Notes: generated from the letters alone by a model not told the origin. 64,000 nucleotides of DNA from CAYWEM01 sp964457225 (GCA_964457225.1 CAYWEM010000012.1:1-64000), one strand, 5' to 3'; positions 40,712 through 49,433 are shown, counted from the first letter of the stretch. A program made the numbers and translations.

Positions 40712-42124
40712 TCAGACCTCCACCACGGCAATCTTTTCCTTGAGAAAGCCGATTATCCTGCTTTCCAGCAGGCGGTCCCGAAGTTGCTCCAGGCGCCCTT
40801 CCTGCTCCATGTACTTGCGTACTTCCGCCGGCTGCACCTGGTTGGCCGCGGCGATGACATCCAGTTCCCGGTCCAGGTCGGCCTGGGTGACTTCCAGTCC
40901 CTGGTCCCGCTGCAGGGCTTCCATGATCAGGGAAACCCGAACCGTTTTTTCGGCTGCCTGGCGCAGACCGGCCAGCATGGATCGCTTTTCTTCCTCTGAA
41001 GCATTACCCAGATGCGCCCGGTTGCGGCGCAACAGTTCCAGGAATTCGACTTCAACCAGAGATTGCGGCACCTGCAACTCGACCTTCTCCAGCAACAGGG
41101 CTATGATGCGATCGGTGACCAGGTTCTGCCTGGCCTGTTCAAGCTGTTTCTGCCGGTTCTCGCGGACTTTCTGCCGAAATTCCGACTCGTCTTTTACCCC
41201 CAGGGCGCGGCAGAGCTCTTCGTTCCATTCGGCCTCGCGGAAGGCATAGACAGCGGTGATCTCGACCTGGTGCTCGATTTCGCGGCCGGCCCAGGGTTTT
41301 TTATGGTAATCCGCCGGGTAAGTGCGCTGGAAAACCAGTTTGCTCCCAGGCTCCTTGCCCAGAAGTTCTTCACGCAGATTCAATATTTCATGTTCCTCAC
41401 TTCCATCCAGGCGGAAATAGCCCTCCTGGCGCGGCATCATCTTTTTGTTGGCGATTATCTTGGCCTGGCTGCGGATGGCCGCCACGTCAGCTTCTCCGGC
41501 CGGGCGATCAACCACCTTTTCCGGTTTGCGATGGGCCATGAGTATAGCCTCTATTTCCTTGTCTTCATTCCATTCGGGGCCGTTCAATTCTTCCTTTTTC
41601 AGTTCAACCCTGAGTTCAGCCAGGTCAGGCAGGCTGAACTCCGGCCTCTTTTCCAGGACCACCCGGGCCAGGTAATCACCGTTTTCATTACGTTCGAAAG
41701 AGGTAATGCGCGGCCGGGAAACTATATCGATTTTCTCCTGGTCAAGCCTTTCCTTGACCGCGGCGCTGACCATTTTCCCGGTGATTTCTTCTTCCAGGGT
41801 TTGGCGGTAAACGTTCTTGACCACGCTGCCGGCCACCCGGCCCTTGCGGAAACCGGGCAGTTTGGCCTCCTGGCTGTAATTCTCGGCCAGGGCATCTATT
41901 TCCCGCTCGTATTCCAAAGCCGGAATGATGAATTCCCAGTTCAGGACGGTATCGGCGACTTCACTTTCAGAACCGGGTCTGGCGGCTTTCTTTTTCGGTG
42001 CAGACGGGGTCACCGTTTTTTCAGGCTTGCTTTCTTTCTTGACCGGGGCCCGGCGCTTGGGCTTGGGCTTGGCTTCAATATCAGTTCCTGTCTTTTCTAC
42101 ATCAGGTTTATCAGGTTTTTCCAT
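40712..42124 (-). CDS. tig: Trigger factor, with an unusual basic N-terminal extension
   Basis: 470 residues from ATG 42124 behind AGGAG. The ribosome-binding signature is GFRKGR at 91-96, about 45-50 residues later than in E. coli (residues 43-48). Residues 1-55 are a low-complexity Lys/Pro/Glu/Ala stretch (KPKPKRRAPVKK), absent from usual trigger factors. The PPIase and C-terminal chaperone regions follow (KPWAGREIEHQVEITAVYAF). It folds nascent chains on the ribosome. It heads the tig-clpP-clpX-lon operon with a promoter 30-58 nt upstream. Confidence 0.92.
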   Translation of the reverse strand: MEKPDKPDVEKTGTDIEAKPKPKRRAPVKKESKPEKTVTPSAPKKKAARPGSESEVADTVLNWEFIIPALEYEREIDALAENYSQEAKLPGFRKGRVAGSVVKNVYRQTLEEEITGKMVSAAVKERLDQEKIDIVSRPRITSFERNENGDYLARVVLEKRPEFSLPDLAELRVELKKEELNGPEWNEDKEIEAILMAHRKPEKVVDRPAGEADVAAIRSQAKIIANKKMMPRQEGYFRLDGSEEHEILNLREELLGKEPGSKLVFQRTYPADYHKKPWAGREIEHQVEITAVYAFREAEWNEELCRALGVKDESEFRQKVRENRQKQLEQARQNLVTDRIIALLLEKVELQVPQSLVEVEFLELLRRNRAHLGNASEEEKRSMLAGLRQAAEKTVRVSLIMEALQRDQGLEVTQADLDRELDVIAAANQVQPAEVRKYMEQEGRLEQLRDRLLESRIIGFLKEKIAVVEV

Positions 42125-42153
42125 TGTATTCTCCTGGGCAAGGGTACCTCTCA

Positions 42154-42182
42154 ATGATATTAAAAAGGGCCCTTCTTGTCAA
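42154..42182 (-). promoter_or_regulatory. Promoter of the tig-clpPX-lon-engB-rho operon
   Basis: Reverse strand: TTGACA (42177-42182), 17-bp spacer, TATCAT (42154-42159). Predicted start near 42147, leader about 23 nt with AGGAG. No CIRCE or sigma32-like element is apparent. Confidence 0.72.
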
Positions 42183-42470
42183 ATATTCACTGCAGGAAGT
42201 GTCGGCACAAAACGGCAATGCCTCATGGAGTACAGTGCTTGACAATTTTGACAATTCCGAATTCCAGGCCTGCCGGTTACCCTCCCAATCCCGCTCCAAG
42301 CGGTAAATAAGAAACAAAAGGATCCTCATTTCCTTCACAAGCCTCCATCGCATTTCTCCAGCAAATCCAGAAAAGCAGAAAATCAAAACACTGTCCCACT
42401 CAGCCCTGCCGTTAAAATCAATCGAGCAGAAGAAAGCAATTAATTGGTAATTTGAAATAAGACGCCGGCC

Positions 42471-42499
42471 TTGATTTACCATCCCTTCCCGGGTATTAT
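42471..42499 (+). promoter_or_regulatory. Promoter of the lipoprotein gene, near-leaderless
   Basis: TTGATT (42471-42476), 17-bp spacer, TATTAT (42494-42499). Predicted start near 42506 leaves about 3 nt before the ATG. Confidence 0.65.
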
Positions 42500-42508
42500 C
42501 TGGGCAAG

Positions 42509-43015
42509 ATGAATAACCTGAAATCGGTTTTTTTGTTGATCACCCTGGCCATGTTTCTCAGCAGCTGTGTGCAGCGCCGGGAAGAAGACAAGATCAGCCT
42601 GATTCTCAAGGACATTGAAAGACTGGTGGAAAGAAAGGACAGCTCCGGCCTGCTTGCCTACCTGGCTGAAGATTACCTGGATTTCGAGGACAACGACAAG
42701 CAGAAAACCGCGGAAATGATCGAAGAATACTTCAGCAGGTACCGCGGCATAGTGGTGCATCTACTGGCCAGCCGCATCAACCGGTCGACTTCCGACCGGG
42801 CCGAAGTCCAGGTTGAAGTGGCCTTGTCTTCAGGCGCGGCTGAAGCCTTGCGCCGGCTTTTCAGCCGCTACGGAGAATGCTACCGGTTTTATCTTGATTT
42901 TCAACTGCACGAAAAAAAATGGCTGATCCGGGAAGCAGCCTGGGAATACGTGCCCCGGGCCAATCTCTTTCCGGAATCCATCGAACTGCTTGACCGGATG
43001 CTGGGCGGAGACTGA
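42509..43015 (+). CDS. Lipoprotein with an NTF2-like fold
   Basis: 168 residues. A signal peptide with lipobox FLSSC ends at Cys20, so the protein is probably lipid-anchored to the inner or outer membrane. After the anchor, a helical segment (LILKDIERLVERKDSSGLLAYLAEDYLDFE) and beta strands with RAEVQVEVALSS and YRFYLDFQLHEKKWLIREAAWEY follow the SnoaL/NTF2-like pattern (helix, then curved sheet). Function is unknown. It is monocistronic, convergent with the YeeE gene. Confidence 0.75.
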   Translation: MNNLKSVFLLITLAMFLSSCVQRREEDKISLILKDIERLVERKDSSGLLAYLAEDYLDFEDNDKQKTAEMIEEYFSRYRGIVVHLLASRINRSTSDRAEVQVEVALSSGAAEALRRLFSRYGECYRFYLDFQLHEKKWLIREAAWEYVPRANLFPESIELLDRMLGGD

Positions 43016-43035
43016 AGGCCGCCGCCCTTATCTTC

Positions 43036-43575
43036 TTACAGTCCCGCCTTTTCCAGGAATAAAAAAAGCAGGGAAATGCCAAGCACCAGTCCACTGATGA
43101 TCCACCATTGGTTTACACCCAGCATTTCAGGCAAAGTGGTTCTTTTGAACATCCCCCTGGAGAGCATGGAGCTCCGGACCCGCGGATAGACGGCGGCATA
43201 AAGCCAACAGCCGATCAGGATGCCGGGCAGGCCGGCCAGCAGCACGTCCAGGGCGCCATGGGCCAGGGCTCCGGCCACGGTGCCGGGGCAATAACCCAGC
43301 AGAGCGAAACCTGCTCCGAATACCAGGCCGCCGATACCGTTCTGTCCCCATGAACCGCTCTTCGGCGTAAAAGATACTCTTCCGGCTGCTTTCAGCAGGT
43401 GAATACCCACGGTTCCGACCAGCACCGCCGACATCATTATCTTGAGCACGGTGAAATCCCGCAGCAGCAGCTGAGCCATAATTACGTCATACCTGGTCAC
43501 CCCTCCCTTGTGCAGGAGAAAACCGAAAATCATTCCGAAGAGCAGGCCCGCCGCCAGTTGTTTCCGCTTGCCCAT
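43036..43575 (-). CDS. YeeE/YedE-family membrane protein
   Basis: 179 residues with four to five membrane segments. GFLLHKGGVTRYDVIMAQ and FGAGFALLGYCPGTVAGALAHGALD are the repeat motifs of DUF395 (YeeE/YedE), the sulfur transporter family; the Cys in GYCPGT is the conserved functional Cys in this family. It pairs with the adjacent second YeeE-type gene (9-nt gap), together resembling the two halves of a full-length YeeE. Thiosulfate or other sulfur species uptake is likely. Confidence 0.85.
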   Translation of the reverse strand: MGKRKQLAAGLLFGMIFGFLLHKGGVTRYDVIMAQLLLRDFTVLKIMMSAVLVGTVGIHLLKAAGRVSFTPKSGSWGQNGIGGLVFGAGFALLGYCPGTVAGALAHGALDVLLAGLPGILIGCWLYAAVYPRVRSSMLSRGMFKRTTLPEMLGVNQWWIISGLVLGISLLFLFLEKAGL

Positions 43576-43584
43576 TGTTTCTCC

Positions 43585-44106
43585 TCAGGTCGGGAGCATG
43601 AAAAGCAGACCGGCTGTAACTATACCACCGGCAAAAAAAGCCAGCGCTGAAACCCAGGAAGCAACCGAGAGCTGCATGGTGCCGCTGATACCATGGCCGC
43701 TGGTACAGCCGTCGGCCCAGCGGGCGCCGAAACCGACCAGCGCTCCGCCCAGCAGGGCGATGGCCAGGCGTAACAGCTTTCCCGGCCCGAAAACAGCCTG
43801 CCAGCTGCCAGGCAGCAGGGCTGGAGAAAAATCTCCTGATATCAGAACAGCCAGTCCAGCGCCGAGGAAAACACCGAGCACCAGCATCCACTGCCAGTCG
43901 ATTTCAGGCTTATATTCCTGGAAATATGGCTTGGCCAGGACCTTGTCCCGGCCGCGCAATAAGCTTTCCAGCATACCGGAACTGCGGGCGAAGGTGGTTG
44001 AACAGCCCAGTGCTTTCTCGGAAAACAAAAGGGTCAACCAGCTGAGAATTCCAATGGCCGCGCCCACCAGGTAGGGTGACCATACGGGTTCATTGAACCA
44101 GGTCAT
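43585..44106 (-). CDS. YeeE/YedE-family membrane protein, second half
   Basis: 173 residues with several membrane segments. SEKALGCSTTFARSSG and VGFGARWADGCTSGHGISGTMQLS hold the conserved Cys positions of YeeE/YedE proteins. In single-chain YeeE, Cys residues in these loops move thiosulfate across the membrane. Here the two DUF395 halves are separate genes (this one and its downstream neighbour), a common split arrangement. It is 25 nt downstream of a persulfide dioxygenase/rhodanese gene, which fits sulfur trafficking. Confidence 0.85.
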   Translation of the reverse strand: MTWFNEPVWSPYLVGAAIGILSWLTLLFSEKALGCSTTFARSSGMLESLLRGRDKVLAKPYFQEYKPEIDWQWMLVLGVFLGAGLAVLISGDFSPALLPGSWQAVFGPGKLLRLAIALLGGALVGFGARWADGCTSGHGISGTMQLSVASWVSALAFFAGGIVTAGLLFMLPT

Positions 44107-44131
44107 ATCGCCTCCATCAGCTGACTTCTCT

Positions 44132-45484
44132 TCAGCCGTTATAGCCGGACATGCCGCCGGCGACTATGCTCAAGTCAGCGAAGCCCCGCCCTTCCAGGAT
44201 CGAAGCAGCCAACCCGGCCCTGAAACCGGAACTGCAGACCAGCAGCAGCGGTCTTTGCTGGTCCAGTTCGCCGTGGCGGTTGCGCAACTCAGGTACCGGC
44301 AGATTCAGGGCACCGGTCAGGTGGCCTGAGGCGAATTCAACTGGAGAACGTACGTCTACGACCAGGGTGCCGGCCCCGCTGACTTCCGAGGCCAGCCGGG
44401 CGGCCGGAACCGTTTTGAAAGACGAGCAGGGCAGGCCGCTCTCAGCCCAGTAGGTGATGCCTCCTTCCAGAAAGCCGCTGATGCGTTCCATGCCTACCCG
44501 GCGCGCCTGCAGCAGGGCCTTTTCCGCTGTTTGCCGGTCATCGGCCACCAGGATTATCTCCCGTCCGGGATCAAGCAGCCAACCGGCGAAGGTAGGAAAA
44601 TTGCCGTTCAGGTCTATGTTCAGGGAACCAGGCAGGTGTAAAGCGGCAAAAGCGGGATAAGAACGGATGTCAAGCACCAGGTGTTTTTTATCGGCCCATG
44701 ATTTCCTGAACTCCGGCAGGGGAATTTCACGCAAAGCCGGTAATTCTGAAAGCAGGACGGGGCCACGCCTGTTTATTTCACTACAGCGCGAAAAATGATC
44801 CGGAGCCGGCGGCATGTCATTGGTCAGGGAGTGAATGAATTCATCACGATCCCTTATCTGCAGAGCCGGGTTGAAAAGTCTTTCATAGCCGATGGTGCTC
44901 TGCCACTTGGCGCTCATGGCCCGCCCGCACAACGAACCGGCCCCATGCGCCGGGTAAACCTCGCAGTAATCAGGCAAGGTCAGCAGTTTCCCATGCAGGC
45001 TGTCATAGAGATTGCCGGCCAGTTCGCGGGCCCGCCCGGGGAAGAGATCGGGGCGGCCTACATCCCCGACAAACAGGGTATCACCGGTAAAAACAGCAGC
45101 CGTCTCATCCGGTCGCCGGGCCTCGCTCAGCAGGTAACAGACGTGCTCCGGGGTATGACCCGGAGTTTCCAGCACCCGGAAGACCATGTTGTCGATTTCG
45201 ATACGCTCCCCTTCCCGGAGCGACCGGTGAGCAAAGCCACCGGCCGCTGCGGCCGGCAGCAGGATTTCGGCTCCGCAGCGGGCCGCGAGATCGAGATGGC
45301 CGGAAACGAAATCGGCGTGGAGGTGGGTCTGCAGAACATGGGTTATCTTCACCCCCAGGACCTCGGCCGCGGCCAGGTAACAATCAACGTCACGCTGGGG
45401 ATCTATCACCACGCCCCGGTCCGGACCGGCCAGCAGGTAGGAACTGTGCGCGATTTTTTCCAGAAAGAAATGCTTTATCCTCAT
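44132..45484 (-). CDS. MBL-fold persulfide dioxygenase fused to two rhodanese domains
   Basis: 450 residues. The N-terminal metallo-beta-lactamase domain has THLHADFVSGH (His54, His56, Asp58, His63) and FTGDTLFVGDVGRPDL, matching ETHE1/BlhA-type persulfide dioxygenases. Two rhodanese domains follow. In the first, the active-site position reads VADDR, so no Cys and probably inactive; in the second, Cys417 sits in VCSSGFRAG and should be catalytic. The protein would oxidise and transfer sulfane sulfur. AAGGAG precedes the ATG. It leads directly into the YeeE pair. Confidence 0.88.
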   Translation of the reverse strand: MRIKHFFLEKIAHSSYLLAGPDRGVVIDPQRDVDCYLAAAEVLGVKITHVLQTHLHADFVSGHLDLAARCGAEILLPAAAAGGFAHRSLREGERIEIDNMVFRVLETPGHTPEHVCYLLSEARRPDETAAVFTGDTLFVGDVGRPDLFPGRARELAGNLYDSLHGKLLTLPDYCEVYPAHGAGSLCGRAMSAKWQSTIGYERLFNPALQIRDRDEFIHSLTNDMPPAPDHFSRCSEINRRGPVLLSELPALREIPLPEFRKSWADKKHLVLDIRSYPAFAALHLPGSLNIDLNGNFPTFAGWLLDPGREIILVADDRQTAEKALLQARRVGMERISGFLEGGITYWAESGLPCSSFKTVPAARLASEVSGAGTLVVDVRSPVEFASGHLTGALNLPVPELRNRHGELDQQRPLLLVCSSGFRAGLAASILEGRGFADLSIVAGGMSGYNG

Positions 45485-45509
45485 GAAAACTCCTTCAAAT
45501 CAGTATTGC

Positions 45510-46418
45510 TCATTTTTCCTCCCCTGGCAAGCTTTCCCGGAGGCGGGCGATATCCAGCCTTATCCTCTCGGCCAATTCACGTTCCCCGGGGAAAACCATT
45601 TCTGAGCGCAGGCGGGCCAGAAAATGAATCCTGATTCTCTGACCGTACAGATCTCCGTGAAAATCGAGCAGGTGGGTTTCCAGGCGCAGATCCCCGCCGG
45701 AAAAGGTCGGTCTCCGCCCGGCGTAACTGACGCCCCGGCAAGTTCTTCCGGACCACTCCACCCTGGTATGGAAGACTCCGGGAGGGATGATGTCGTTGTC
45801 CGGCAGCAGGTTGACGGTTGGGATTCCGAGGTCACGGCCCCGGCCGTCGCCTCTGACGACCAGGCCGTCGATGAAGTAAGGCCTGCCCAGTAATTCGGCC
45901 GCCTCCCCGACCAGGCCGGCCGCCAGTTTTTTGCGGATCAGGGAGCTTGAAACCCTGCCGGGACCAAAGCAGAAAGGTCCAAGCGGCCTGAGCTGAAAGC
46001 ATCCCGCGGCGGCCATTTCCACCAGCAAGTGCTGATCCGCAGTCCGGCCGCTGCCGAAACGAAAATCATCACCTATAACCAGGGTACCCGTTCCAAGTTT
46101 TTCCAGAAGTACCTGCTCTACGAACAAGCGGGCCGGCATGGCTACGTAATCGGCAAAAGGCAGTATGAAAATATGATCCAGGTCAAGTGCCGCCAGCAAT
46201 TCCCTTTTCTGGTCCGGAGTGTTGATGCGCCCCATTTCATGACCGAAGTACTCCCGGGGATGCGGTTCAAAGGTCAGGAGGACCGACTTTTTTCCGTCAC
46301 GGGCCTCAGCGCGCAGCTCGCGGCAAATCCTGGCATGACCGAGATGAAATCCGTCAAAATTTCCGATGGTTACGGCATTTTTTCCAGGCAATACCGTTAA
46401 TTCCTGATGCCATAACAT
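45510..46418 (-). CDS. ribF: RibF, bifunctional riboflavin kinase/FMN adenylyltransferase
   Basis: 302 residues. The N-terminal FAD synthetase domain has IGNFDGFHLGHARI, TFEPHPREYF and IGDDFRFGSGR with the GRVSSSLIR motif. The C-terminal riboflavin kinase domain carries GRGRDLGIPTVNL and the ETHLLDFHGDLYG segment. It makes FMN and FAD from riboflavin. It sits within the DUF1844 to YeeE gene string, 16 nt after the DUF4388 gene, with no clear Shine-Dalgarno. Confidence 0.95.
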   Translation of the reverse strand: MLWHQELTVLPGKNAVTIGNFDGFHLGHARICRELRAEARDGKKSVLLTFEPHPREYFGHEMGRINTPDQKRELLAALDLDHIFILPFADYVAMPARLFVEQVLLEKLGTGTLVIGDDFRFGSGRTADQHLLVEMAAAGCFQLRPLGPFCFGPGRVSSSLIRKKLAAGLVGEAAELLGRPYFIDGLVVRGDGRGRDLGIPTVNLLPDNDIIPPGVFHTRVEWSGRTCRGVSYAGRRPTFSGGDLRLETHLLDFHGDLYGQRIRIHFLARLRSEMVFPGERELAERIRLDIARLRESLPGEEK

Positions 46419-46433
46419 GGGTGAAAAGCCTGT

Positions 46434-47399
46434 TCAGGGTTTTTCGACCGGGAGGAATTCCAGCAAGGCGTCCTTGTCGAAAAACTTAACCTGGTTGAAA
46501 GGTTTCAGCGGAGTCAAAAAAGACAGGAGCAGGGCCAACAGGAAAACCAAGCTCAGGATAAGCTGGCTTAACTTGATGCGGCTGGTGTTGGTCTCGAGGA
46601 CCAGCGACAGTTCAAGGGCCTGGTTTATTTCATCGTGGCTGGCCCTGGTCTTTTTCTTGATCAGCCCCTTGTTACAAAGGTTGAACAGGCTTTTAAAAAT
46701 TTTATACTCGGTAAACTCACCTTTTTCAACCAGGTCGCGTACCGAGTTGGCGCCGTCGATGTGCTTCAGCAGGTTGAGCTCCACCTCGGATATGACAATG
46801 GTGTTTTCATCGGCCGGCTCATCATCGTCCAATTCCCTGGAAATCTCGATTTTTTTGTTTTGAATCGATATCGGCTCAAAAACGACTTCGGCATTGGGGA
46901 TGATCCTCTTGATGAGCGGCCACTCGTCAAGCATCTGCACCCCTTCCATGATCAGGTTGTCAACCGCGAGAGGCGCCAGGGTTCGCATATCCTGACTGAT
47001 TTTCTCCACCTTGAAACTGTATTGGCCCTTTTTCCAGGTAAACAGGGTCATCAGTATCTGCACGGCCTGGGTTTTCAAGGCCTCGGAAATGAGGTTTTCA
47101 TTGACCAGGCCCATGCCCATCAGGATTTCTCCGACTTTCTGGCCGGTCCTCTTCTGGATGCTCAGGGCCCTCTGCAACAACTCCTCGCTGATCAACTCCT
47201 GCTTGACCAGCACATGGCCCACCCTGCTTTCAAGTTTTTTGGGAAAAGTTTCCACCCCGACTATGGCACCGTCGACAAATATTATCGAAACAAAACCATC
47301 CTGGCTGTTGAAAGTCAGAATCCCGGTCTTGCTCTGCAATGAGATCAGCTGGAGAATGTCCGGAACCTTGAATTCCTTGAGCGTACCCTTAAAAGCCAT
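46434..47399 (-). CDS. DUF4388 (PATAN) protein with C-terminal membrane anchor
   Basis: 321 residues. The N-terminal DUF4388/PATAN domain opens MAFKGTLKEFKVPDILQLI and continues with TGILTF and VSIIFVDGAIVGVE. A second, GspE-N-like helical module follows (VGHVLVKQELISEELLQRALSIQ). One hydrophobic segment near residues 280-298 (SQLILSLVFLLALLLSFLTP) anchors the C-terminus. PATAN domains occur in signalling proteins linked to motility and predation regulation (e.g. MglA-type circuits in deltaproteobacteria), which fits the mglAB genes in this window. Its start overlaps the preceding TPR gene by 11 nt. Confidence 0.82.
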   Translation of the reverse strand: MAFKGTLKEFKVPDILQLISLQSKTGILTFNSQDGFVSIIFVDGAIVGVETFPKKLESRVGHVLVKQELISEELLQRALSIQKRTGQKVGEILMGMGLVNENLISEALKTQAVQILMTLFTWKKGQYSFKVEKISQDMRTLAPLAVDNLIMEGVQMLDEWPLIKRIIPNAEVVFEPISIQNKKIEISRELDDDEPADENTIVISEVELNLLKHIDGANSVRDLVEKGEFTEYKIFKSLFNLCNKGLIKKKTRASHDEINQALELSLVLETNTSRIKLSQLILSLVFLLALLLSFLTPLKPFNQVKFFDKDALLEFLPVEKP

Positions 47400-49143
47400 T
47401 TCCCACCTCGCGAATCGAGAAGAGGTTACCCAGCAGGTAGAAGAACACGGTTAAAACCATCATAGGCCCCAGGAAAACCGGGGTTATTCCGAAAATTGAA
47501 AAGAAAGCCCGGCTGGTGAAAAAGGTGAAAACCAGGAAAAAGACAAAGGGCAGGGAAAGTAAAGCGAAAACCGTGCTCCGGCCGGTAAGGTTGAAATAAT
47601 AACCGGGAATAAGCAGGGATATGAGCAGGGCCTTGCTGGCGGCGATGGTTTTTTTCCTGCTGATTTCCTTTTCCTTGATTTGCTTGGCATCAAGAAAAAC
47701 GACATCGCTCAGCAAAAACAGCTGGTAACACTCCTCGCAGAAAAAATTGGACTGCTTCAATGAAGTCAGGTGTATGATTTTGGCGCACTTGTTGCAGAAA
47801 GTGCTGCGGCCGTGAAAAATCAGAAACTTCGGCACCAGCAGGGTGTAGAGAATGAAAAAAACCAGGTACAGGGGCAGTTGGGTGGCTAAGAATTCCCGGG
47901 AACAGCGCCCCATTGTCAACAGCAGGTTGAACCGCGGCTGGGAGTAGTTGAGAAGTCTTTTCTTCAGAATTCTCTGCCCCGGAACCGTTTCCTTGATGCC
48001 GGTTGCCTGGCGGCGCAGTTCGTGTATCCCGGGATATTTGTCCCCCGTTTCCATGAAGAGTGCGGCATCTCCATGGCGCAGCAGGGCCACGGTCAGGTTG
48101 TGCAGAGCTTTTTCGCTGTTTTTGTCATGACCCAGGGCTTCCTGGTAAAAACGCACGGCCTCAAGGTGATTCCCCAGGTTGAAGGCGATATTTCCCAGCA
48201 GAAAAGACTTTTCGAAATTCGGACGGGACTGGTCCAGGCTCAACAGGGCTCCCGCCTCTTCCAGCTCCCCGCGGGCATAAAACGAGTAAGCCAGCAGTGA
48301 TTGCAATTCGGCATCCAGTTGGCCCCAGTTTCCGCGGGCCAGGGTTTGCCCGGAAAAAACCTTTTTAACCGTTTGAAAAGCCGGACTCCCGGCTTCCTTT
48401 TCCCAGGATCTGACCAAGCCCAGGAAAAGCGCGGCCAGCATCAGGCAGGAAAAAATCCCATAAGTCAGGACTTTTTCCCTGCCTGCCAGGTAATGCCAGA
48501 GCAGGCCTATAACGATGAAAGGAAATACGGCCCAACCCGACAAAATCAGCATGGGCCAGGCAAAGAGCAGGGCCAGGATGGCCAGTCTTCCCGGAGGCAG
48601 GACTTCGTCCTCGTTTTTTATAAAATCATGCCCGGCCAGCCGGTAATACTTGCTGAACAGAAAGAATCCCCAGATGAAAAGCAGCAGGAGGAAAGAAAAG
48701 AAAACGGACTCGGCAAAGATCACCAGCAGGAGAAAAGAAGCCGAGAAATCTTCCAGTACGTCCTTGAATTGCCTGATACCGTTTCTCAGTCCCAAGTTGA
48801 TCAGGGACTCGGTTTTTTTCATTTTTTCCACGGCATTCCAGGCAGTCCAGTTTGCCGTTGAAATCTGCATGGCTTTATCCAGGAAAAGCCGGGCCAGGGC
48901 ATTGTCTCCCTGTTCCTGGTATAGAAGCCCCAGTTCCATGATTCGCGCGGCAAACCTTTCCCGCTGCCGGCGCCCGTTCAGTTTTTCCATATCAATGGCG
49001 GCCAGTTGGGCCCGGACTTCTTCGGGCTGCTGCAGAGACTGGAAATAGTATATTTTTTTCAACTGCGCCCAGGGCTCGGCTCCGAGAGACAAAAAGGCCA
49101 GGCTCAGGATCAGGAAAACCAGCATCCTTTTCAGCATTTTCAC
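47389..49143 (-). CDS. Multi-pass membrane protein with TPR region and Cys zinc ribbon
   Basis: 584 residues. It starts with GTG at 49143, overlapping the DUF1844 stop (GTGA). Residues 1-22 are a signal-like segment; residues 23-125 are helical (TPR-like). Membrane segments cluster at about 130-260, then a soluble TPR portion (AYSFYARGELEEAGALL, LGNIAFNLGNHLEAVRFYQEAL), then a Cys4 motif (CNKCAKI...FCEECYQL), and further membrane segments to the end. I cannot name a family. The Cys pairs suggest zinc binding. It is embedded between DUF1844 and DUF4388, perhaps as one system. Confidence 0.7.
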   Translation of the reverse strand: MKMLKRMLVFLILSLAFLSLGAEPWAQLKKIYYFQSLQQPEEVRAQLAAIDMEKLNGRRQRERFAARIMELGLLYQEQGDNALARLFLDKAMQISTANWTAWNAVEKMKKTESLINLGLRNGIRQFKDVLEDFSASFLLLVIFAESVFFSFLLLLFIWGFFLFSKYYRLAGHDFIKNEDEVLPPGRLAILALLFAWPMLILSGWAVFPFIVIGLLWHYLAGREKVLTYGIFSCLMLAALFLGLVRSWEKEAGSPAFQTVKKVFSGQTLARGNWGQLDAELQSLLAYSFYARGELEEAGALLSLDQSRPNFEKSFLLGNIAFNLGNHLEAVRFYQEALGHDKNSEKALHNLTVALLRHGDAALFMETGDKYPGIHELRRQATGIKETVPGQRILKKRLLNYSQPRFNLLLTMGRCSREFLATQLPLYLVFFILYTLLVPKFLIFHGRSTFCNKCAKIIHLTSLKQSNFFCEECYQLFLLSDVVFLDAKQIKEKEISRKKTIAASKALLISLLIPGYYFNLTGRSTVFALLSLPFVFFLVFTFFTSRAFFSIFGITPVFLGPMMVLTVFFYLLGNLFSIREVGNGF

Positions 49144-49397
49144 TCACCCCTTTTTTTTGCGAGCAGGCGCAGGTTGCTCAGCACTTCAGCCAGGAAAGCT
49201 TGCTCAGGCCCGCTGAGGTTGCCTTTCGTCTTGTTTTGCAGTATCTCCAGCAAGCCGATGAAGAATTCAACCCGGCGCGGGTCGCTTCTTTTTTCTCCGG
49301 CCAGGGGATCGGCTATTTCTCCCAGGTGAATCATGGCCTGGGTGGCCAGCAATACTACGATCGCTTTAAAATCCTTTTCCAGGCTGGTGGATTCCAT
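49140..49397 (-). CDS. DUF1844 protein
   Basis: 85 residues. FKAIVVLLATQAMIHLGEIADP, RRVEFFIGLLEILQNKTKGNLS and the final FLAEVLSNLRL are the DUF1844 pattern (a short helical protein of Acidobacteria, Planctomycetes and Deltaproteobacteria). Function unknown. Start ATG at 49397 is near-leaderless: a TTGTCC-17-TATATA promoter places the transcript start 1 nt before the ATG, with only an AGGAA between. It heads the DUF1844 to YeeE operon. Confidence 0.85.
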   Translation of the reverse strand: MESTSLEKDFKAIVVLLATQAMIHLGEIADPLAGEKRSDPRRVEFFIGLLEILQNKTKGNLSGPEQAFLAEVLSNLRLLAKKRGE

Positions 49398-49404
49398 TTT
49401 TCCT

Positions 49405-49433
49405 TATATACCATATATCAATGCCCCGGACAA
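49405..49433 (-). promoter_or_regulatory. Promoter of the DUF1844 operon, near-leaderless
   Basis: Reverse strand: TTGTCC (49428-49433), 17-bp spacer, TATATA (49405-49410). Predicted start near 49398, 1 nt before the ATG. Confidence 0.6.

Larger units (their letters stand above)
42125..42508. other. 384-bp divergent intergenic region
   Basis: Holds the divergent promoters of tig and of the lipoprotein gene, described separately. Between them, 42190-42460, I see no gene, repeat or structure worth naming. A 123-residue reverse reading frame here runs through both promoters and looks non-coding. Confidence 0.5.

Noticed and set aside
41012..42157. 381-codon frame opposite trigger factor
   Set aside because: Antisense shadow of tig and of its promoter.
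42111..42482. 123-codon reverse frame in the tig/lipoprotein intergenic region
   Set aside because: It runs through two divergent promoters, starts without a Shine-Dalgarno and has no recognisable fold.
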